This document shows, piece by piece, positions 60,264-64,000 of a stretch of DNA of 64,000 bases. Positions within the stretch are counted from its first letter, which is position 1, and each line of letters opens with the position of its first letter. Source of the DNA: Sporichthya polymorpha DSM 43042 (lineage in GTDB: Bacteria > Actinomycetota > Actinomycetes > Sporichthyales > Sporichthyaceae). Location of the stretch: positions 3,881,057 through 3,945,056 of the forward strand of contig NZ_KB913029.1 in NCBI RefSeq assembly GCF_000384115.1. The letters run 5' to 3'. The translations under genes were made by a program, and so were the position numbers. The notes beneath the pieces were generated by a model. It saw only the letters and a program-made list of their open reading frames with translations. It ran no database searches and was not told the DNA's origin.

Positions 60264-60452
60264 TCAGCGCCCCTTCTTGCGGGTCGACTGCGCGAAGCGT
60301 CCGGCGTGCCCGAGGGCCTTGGACGTCTTCGTCGGGCCGGCGTGCTTCTTCTCGATCCGCTCGCTCAGGCGCCGCGCCACGGCACCGAGGATGGGCACGG
60401 CGATCGCCATGATCAGCCAACGGCGGAACCGACGCGTCAGGAACACCCACAT
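60264..60452 (-). CDS. Small membrane protein
   Basis: A 62-aa product starting MWVFLTRRFRRWLIMAIAVP, with one membrane helix (about 12-27) and a basic C-terminal tail (SERIEKKHAGPTKTSKALGH; RFAQSTRKKGR). The start is ATG 60452. Small, basic, single-helix proteins are common in Actinobacteria; the role is unknown. Confidence 0.6.
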   Translation of the reverse strand: MWVFLTRRFRRWLIMAIAVPILGAVARRLSERIEKKHAGPTKTSKALGHAGRFAQSTRKKGR

Positions 60453-60513
60453 GGCCCCAAGCCTGCCCCGTCGGTGCCGGCGTAAGCCGGGCGGGGTCGG
60501 GGATGATGGCCAC

Positions 60514-60822
60514 ATGGCCCAACGTCCCGCAGTGAGTTTCGACGACGCCCGTCGCCTGGTCCGCGACCATCTGCTCGACCGCTGGACCTCCACCGACGGC
60601 CGGTTGGTCATCGCGAAGCAGGGCTTCACGGACACCACCCGGTGGCGGGTGGTCGCGCACGCGGAGCCGATCGAGGACGACCCGGCCGACGCCCCGCCGC
60701 CGCCGGATCTGAGCGGCACGGCGTTCCTGGTGGACAAGACGACGGGTCAGATCACCGAGATCCCGGTCGCCGGCAACGAGCTCGAGCTGGACCTCATGCT
60801 GCCCTGGGGCGTCCCGGACTGA
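60514..60822 (+). CDS. Hypothetical protein (Imm35/YrhB-like fold possible)
   Basis: A 102-aa protein: VSFDDARRLVRDHLLDRWTS, then RLVIAKQGFTDTTRWRVVAH, then AFLVDKTTGQITEIPVAGNE. The order helix, strand, strand and the VDKTTGQI hairpin resemble the small Imm35/YrhB-like fold, but I cannot confirm homology. No signal or membrane segment. ATG 60514. Convergent with the CHRD gene, 3 bp apart. Confidence 0.65.
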   Translation: MAQRPAVSFDDARRLVRDHLLDRWTSTDGRLVIAKQGFTDTTRWRVVAHAEPIEDDPADAPPPPDLSGTAFLVDKTTGQITEIPVAGNELELDLMLPWGVPD

Positions 60823-60825
60823 CCG

Positions 60826-61275
60826 TCAGCCGAGCTGCGCCCGCCGCGCCCCGTCGGGATACGCGGTGGTGTGGAGGTTCAGGTAGAACCGCTCCGGCTT
60901 CGCCAGGACGCGGGAGACCGCCCGCGGGTTCGGCTTCATTCTGTGGCCGTGCGCGTCGTCGGCGTCGACGCAGTCGGCGAGCGACCCACGCTTGCCGGGC
61001 ACCTTCACGTCGTTGACAAGGTCGACGTGGTGCGGCCCGGTCTTGCCGGCCGCGCCCCGGTGCAGGTGCGCCGCGACGACCTTGCCCTTCAGCCCGCTCC
61101 ACGTGATCAGGTAGCAGACGGAGTTCCGCGGGTCGTCGAGCGAGAGGAACGCCCGGACCTCGCCCCGCGGGTCGCCGCCGCCGGGAACCGCCTCGGCGGT
61201 CGGCGTCAGCTCGAAGAACCCGCTCTTCGGGGCCGCGGTGCCCGCTGCGAGCGTCGGGCCGGCGAGCGTCGCCAC
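60826..61275 (-). CDS. CHRD-domain protein with interrupted signal sequence
   Basis: A CHRD (chordin-like) domain protein of at least 149 aa: GEVRAFLSLDDPRNSVCYLI, AAHLHRGAAGKTGPHHV and YLNLHTTAYPDGARRAQLG. CHRD proteins are usually secreted. Reading upstream in frame gives a convincing signal peptide (LAFPILGLPLAVALVATLAG), but it is preceded by a TAA and has no ATG/GTG/TTG start; only GTG 61275, inside it, is available. Either CTG initiates or the 5' end is mutated. Confidence 0.75.
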   Translation of the reverse strand: MATLAGPTLAAGTAAPKSGFFELTPTAEAVPGGGDPRGEVRAFLSLDDPRNSVCYLITWSGLKGKVVAAHLHRGAAGKTGPHHVDLVNDVKVPGKRGSLADCVDADDAHGHRMKPNPRAVSRVLAKPERFYLNLHTTAYPDGARRAQLG

Positions 61276-61376
61276 CAGCGCGACGGCCAGGGGGAGACCG
61301 AGGATCGGGAACGCCAGTCGTTACGCCGAGGTGTCGAGTTCCCTTCGCCGCCAAGGAATGTCGCCGTGATGTCAAG

Positions 61377-61420
61377 AAAGGGTGACACCCCTTACTGCGC
61401 AGTAAGGGGTGTCACCCTTT
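61377..61420. terminator. 44-bp perfect palindrome, repeat family A copy 2
   Basis: Arms AAAGGGTGACACCCCTTACT-GC and its exact reverse complement (61377-61398, 61399-61420) meet with no loop; TTTTTG follows. It lies 3' of the phzF-like gene (minus strand). The 20-mer GTCAAGAAAGGGTGACACCC at 61371-61390 is identical to one at the 13.3-kb hairpin. Confidence 0.75.
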
Positions 61421-61438
61421 TTGAACATAGGTGGGGCG

Positions 61439-62278
61439 TCAGGCTGGGATCGGGGCGGCGGTGCCGGTGACGCGGACGCCGTCGGAGGCGGGGTCGAGGG
61501 CGACGACGAGGCGGCTCGGGCGGCCCATGTCCTCGCCCTGGTGGAGGACGACGCGGTCGCCGACGGCCAGGCGGCCGAGGGCGCGGAGGTAACCGCCGAA
61601 CGCGGCGGCGGCGGCGCCGGTGGCCGGGTCCTCGCGCACCCCGCCGGGCGGGAACGCGTTGCGGACGTCGAACTCGGCCGGGCCGCGTGGCCAGAAGACG
61701 TGCACCGTCCCCCACCCGGCGTCCGCCATGACGGCGGCGAGGGCGTCGAAGTCGTAGTCGAAGTCGGCCAGGGTCTCGCGCGCCGCGACGGCGAGGACGG
61801 GATGCGTGTTGCCCGCGAACGCGACGTGCACCGGCCAGCCCCCGTCGAGCTGGTCCCGTTTCCACCCGAACGAGGCAAGCAGGGCGTCGATCTCCGCTGC
61901 CGTGGCGGGCCGGCTGGAGGCCGGGGGAGAGGTCAGCGTCGCCGTCACCCCCGTCGGGCTCGCCTCGGTCAGGACCGCGACCGGACCGGCCGGGGTGTCG
62001 AAGCGCAGCGGCCCGCACCCGTCCCGGTCGGCGAGGGCGACGGCGGTGGCGATCGTCGCGTGCCCGCAGAACGCGACCTCGGCCTGCGGGCTGAAGTAGC
62101 GGATCGGGCGCGATTCGCCGTCGCCCGGGAGGACGAACGCCGTCTCCGAGTAACCGACCTCCGCCGCGACGGCAAGCATCTGAGCCTCGGTCAGCCCGGT
62201 TGCGTCGAGCACCACCCCGGCGGGGTTGCCCCCGACTCCGTCGGTGGTGAAGGCGGCGTAGTGCAGTACCTCGGTCAT
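61439..62278 (-). CDS. PhzF family protein
   Basis: A 279-aa PhzF-type isomerase-fold protein: HYAAFTTDGVGGNPAGVVLD at the start, the catalytic Glu in VGYSETAFVLP, QAEVAFCGHATIATAVALAD, and the second-half GGVREDPATGAAAAAFGGYL. Known PhzF acts in phenazine synthesis; most homologues, including this stand-alone gene, have unknown substrates. GGAGG precedes ATG 62278. No phenazine genes nearby. Confidence 0.88.
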   Translation of the reverse strand: MTEVLHYAAFTTDGVGGNPAGVVLDATGLTEAQMLAVAAEVGYSETAFVLPGDGESRPIRYFSPQAEVAFCGHATIATAVALADRDGCGPLRFDTPAGPVAVLTEASPTGVTATLTSPPASSRPATAAEIDALLASFGWKRDQLDGGWPVHVAFAGNTHPVLAVAARETLADFDYDFDALAAVMADAGWGTVHVFWPRGPAEFDVRNAFPPGGVREDPATGAAAAAFGGYLRALGRLAVGDRVVLHQGEDMGRPSRLVVALDPASDGVRVTGTAAPIPA

Positions 62279-62306
62279 GCGTCCATCCTCCCGGTCGTCC
62301 GGGCGA

Positions 62307-62645
62307 TCAGGCGACCAGTGCCGACTCGGTCGGCAGGCCGGCCTCGACCCAGTCCTGGATCCCGGCCTCGTAGGTGCGGACGTCGGTGTACCCGAGCGCC
62401 TCGAGGCCGCGCGCCACGGCCCGGCTGTTCGGGCAGGCGGTGTTGGCGCAGTACGTCACGACGGTCTCGTCGCGCTGGGGGAGGAGCTGCGCGGCGAGCG
62501 CCGCGACGTCGTCCTCCACCAGGTTGACCGCCCCGGGGAGGTGCTCCTGGTCGAAGTAGCCGGACGGCAGGGCGTCGACCAGGTGGACCGGCCGGTTCGA
62601 GGCCAGGAGGAGCAGCAGCTCGGTGCGGGAGATGTTCGTAGCCAT
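62307..62645 (-). CDS. Rhodanese-like protein
   Basis: A 112-aa single-domain rhodanese. Catalytic loop ETVVTYCANTACPNSRAVAR with active Cys in YCANTAC, and the CDC25-type region LVDALPSGYFDQEHLPGAVN. It may transfer sulfur or act as a redox switch. AAGGA precedes ATG 62645. Divergent from a MarR gene, with a shared regulatory region containing two palindromes. Confidence 0.9.
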   Translation of the reverse strand: MATNISRTELLLLLASNRPVHLVDALPSGYFDQEHLPGAVNLVEDDVAALAAQLLPQRDETVVTYCANTACPNSRAVARGLEALGYTDVRTYEAGIQDWVEAGLPTESALVA

Positions 62646-62668
62646 GTCACGTTCCTTCGGTGGGTATG

Positions 62669-62730
62669 TGCGTGTACACGCAAATTAGTAGCGGCCGAGG
62701 GTTCGTCCTGTCAATGTGCGTGCACACGCA
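62669..62730. promoter_or_regulatory. Two palindromic operators and rhodanese promoter
   Basis: TGCGTGTACACGCA (62669-62682, perfect palindrome) and TGCGTGCACACGCA (62717-62730, one mismatch). On the minus strand TTGACA (complement of 62709-62714), 18-bp spacer, TACTAA (complement of 62685-62690) forms the rhodanese promoter. These look like MarR sites. Confidence 0.75.
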
Positions 62731-62739
62731 CGGATCAGT

Positions 62740-62745
62740 TAGGGT
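62740..62745 (+). promoter_or_regulatory. -10 box of leaderless marR gene
   Basis: TAGGGT, 6 nt, ATG 62752. The second operator (62717-62730) covers the expected -35 region, so autoregulation is likely. Confidence 0.5.
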
Positions 62746-62751
62746 GGTCAC

Positions 62752-63192
62752 ATGGTTCGGAAGGACAGCGTCGGAGTCACCGCCTGGGCGGCCCTGCTGC
62801 GGGCCCACGCGGCCGTGGTGCCGAAGCTCGCGAAGGAGGTCGCGGCCGCGGGGCTGCCGATCTCCTGGTACGACGTCCTGCTCGTGCTCAACGCGGCGCC
62901 GGAACGGAAGCTGCGGATGTCGGACCTCGGCGCCGCCGCGGTGCTGAGCCGCGAGCAGATCAGTCGCGTCGTGAGCGAACTCGAGCGCGCGGGACTCGTG
63001 CAGCGCGTCCCGAACCCCGACGACAAGCGCTCGTCGTTCGCGACACTCACCGACGCCGGCCGCGAGCGGCTGCGCGCCGCGGCGCCGACGTACGTGGCCG
63101 CGATCGAGGCGCACTTCACCCAGCACCTGACCGCCGCGGAGATCGCCGCGGTCGGGTCCGCGCTCGCGAAGGTCGTTGCGGCGGAGGAGTGA
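62752..63192 (+). CDS. MarR family regulator
   Basis: A 146-aa MarR-type winged-helix repressor: dimerisation helices at both ends, recognition region RKLRMSDLGAAAVLSREQIS, wing LERAGLVQRVPNPDDKRSSF and ATLTDAGRERL. It probably represses itself and the divergent rhodanese gene through the two TGCGTGNACACGCA palindromes. The inducer is unknown; sulfur species or phenolics are possible given the rhodanese neighbour. Confidence 0.9.
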   Translation: MVRKDSVGVTAWAALLRAHAAVVPKLAKEVAAAGLPISWYDVLLVLNAAPERKLRMSDLGAAAVLSREQISRVVSELERAGLVQRVPNPDDKRSSFATLTDAGRERLRAAAPTYVAAIEAHFTQHLTAAEIAAVGSALAKVVAAEE

Positions 63193-63255
63193 ACGTGCAG
63201 GTCCACGCGGCGTGTCGCCGTCGATTCCGGAGGCGGATGCCCGATCCTTTCGAAT

Positions 63256-63474
63256 ATGACAACGACTCAGATTGACTGGACCCAGCTCGAGGCCCAGTTG
63301 AGCGAGGCTGCCGAGGTCCTGCGTGAGCACGTCGACGCCGAGATGGCCGAGGTGGACTCCGCGCTCCGTGCGCTCGCCGAGGACATCACGACCCAGTCCC
63401 GCGCGGCGCTCGCCGCCGTCGAGGCGCGCGGCGCCGGCTTCGTCGTCGCCCCGCGGCAGCCGCTCGAAGTCTGA
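63256..63474 (+). CDS. Small hypothetical helical protein
   Basis: A 72-aa, acidic, mostly helical product, MTTTQIDWTQLEAQLSEAAE onward, with heptad-like spacing (LREHVDAEMAEVDSALRALA) suggesting a short coiled coil. No recognised domain. It starts 64 bp after the marR stop. The role is unknown. Confidence 0.5.
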   Translation: MTTTQIDWTQLEAQLSEAAEVLREHVDAEMAEVDSALRALAEDITTQSRAALAAVEARGAGFVVAPRQPLEV

Positions 63475-63552
63475 CGCCGACCGCGTCACCTCCACCCGGA
63501 TCCCACACCCGGGGCACAGCCTGTTCACAAACGCCGATGTTCTGATGGTGCC

Positions 63553-64000
63553 GTGGACGTCTGGCGTTCTGACGCACGGTGGGGATCGGGGGCCGCGCTG
63601 GCCCTCGTCGCCGCCGTGTCCGGGCTGCTGACGCACCTCTCGCTGCGCGCCGACAGTGTGGGGCCCGCTCCCGCACTGTCGACGCTGGTGATCGGCGGCG
63701 CGGTGCTCACCGCCGTGCTGTGGCCGCTGGCGGCGCGGTCGACGGGCGTCGTCACGTTGGCGGCGGTGCTGCTCGTCGCCCAGTTCGGCACGCACGCGCT
63801 GACGCTGCTCGCGGCGGGCGCGCCCGTCGGCAACCCCCGCGGGCTGATCTGCTGTCCGCCGACCGAGGCGACCAGTGACGGCCTGGTCGGCCGGCTCACC
63901 GCGCAGGCGGGCTGGACGCTCGTCGCCGTCCAGGCGCTGGCGTGCCTGCTGCTTGCCGCCGTGATCCGCGGCAGCCGCGCCGGTGCCGACCTCCTCGCGA
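63553..64000 (+). CDS. Membrane protein, 3' end outside window
   Basis: A frame open to the window end (149 codons seen), beginning at GTG 63553 (VDVWRSDARWGSGAALALVA). At least four hydrophobic segments are visible: AALALVAAVSGLLTHLSLRA, TLVIGGAVLTAVLWPLAA, GVVTLAAVLLVAQFGTHALT and WTLVAVQALACLLLAAVI. A CC pair (LICCPP) lies in a loop. This resembles the MFS-free, copper-linked YcnJ/CtaG-neighbour membrane proteins, but it is too short to assign. Confidence 0.6.
   Translation, partial: MDVWRSDARWGSGAALALVAAVSGLLTHLSLRADSVGPAPALSTLVIGGAVLTAVLWPLAARSTGVVTLAAVLLVAQFGTHALTLLAAGAPVGNPRGLICCPPTEATSDGLVGRLTAQAGWTLVAVQALACLLLAAVIRGSRAGADLLA

Noticed and set aside
59884-60822. A long plus-strand frame opposite cinA reading into the gene at 60514
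   Set aside because: The first ~210 codons are antisense of cinA; the true gene begins at ATG 60514.

Overview
The window is high-GC actinobacterial DNA. GTG starts are common, coupled ATGA/GTGA gene overlaps are frequent, and many genes appear leaderless. The recX, gluABCD, miaB gene order is typical of Actinobacteria, and there is a DUF222/HNH (13E12-type) endonuclease with a mycobacterial-style SOS box. I cannot assign a genus. Almost all of the window looks chromosomal.

Layout. 0-11 kb is core: recX (cut by the window edge), a glutamate-type ABC importer gluABCD on the minus strand, miaB, a DUF664/DinB-like protein, dnaG, a principal-type sigma factor and tRNA-Asn. 11-14 kb: a carotenoid oxygenase faces a TetR regulator across a double operator, followed by a lipoprotein. 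14-24 kb is a metal-related stretch: CopC, a CopD-CtaG fusion, an Fe/Mn superoxide dismutase behind a Nur-like (nickel) operator, and an Opp/Nik-type ABC importer behind a complete cobalamin riboswitch, which suggests cobalt or nickel uptake. 24-32 kb: an ECF sigma factor with a membrane partner, secreted proteins, an FMN glutamate-synthase-like enzyme, a STAS protein, and a response regulator, histidine kinase and GerMN lipoprotein operon.

32.3-44.3 kb is accessory. It starts at tRNA-Ile2(CAT) and holds an AbiEi/AbiEii pair, two unrecognised proteins, an IS1380-type transposase remnant, and a HigBA-type module whose toxin looks frameshifted. A 23-nt inverted copy of the tRNA 3' end follows near 38.4 kb. 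Beyond it lie an RHH protein and a MazF/PemK-like protein in divergent orientation, a metallopeptidase, a SCO6745-family protein, an S9 peptidase, and a second HTH plus nucleotidyltransferase pair with its own nested palindromic operator. That gives four toxin-antitoxin-like modules within 12 kb.

44-64 kb: a branched-chain amino acid ABC system whose LivH, LivM and LivG are fused into one polypeptide. Its binding-protein gene has a leader containing a 163-bp foldback element. Next come a nitroreductase, the SOS-boxed HNH protein, an SDR and acyl-CoA dehydrogenase operon facing an AraC regulator, a small Cys-containing peptide, an esterase, secreted and DUF305 proteins, an ECF42-type sigma factor with its DGPF partner, CinA-C, CHRD and PhzF proteins, and a rhodanese/MarR pair sharing two palindromic operators. 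The last gene is a membrane protein cut by the window end.
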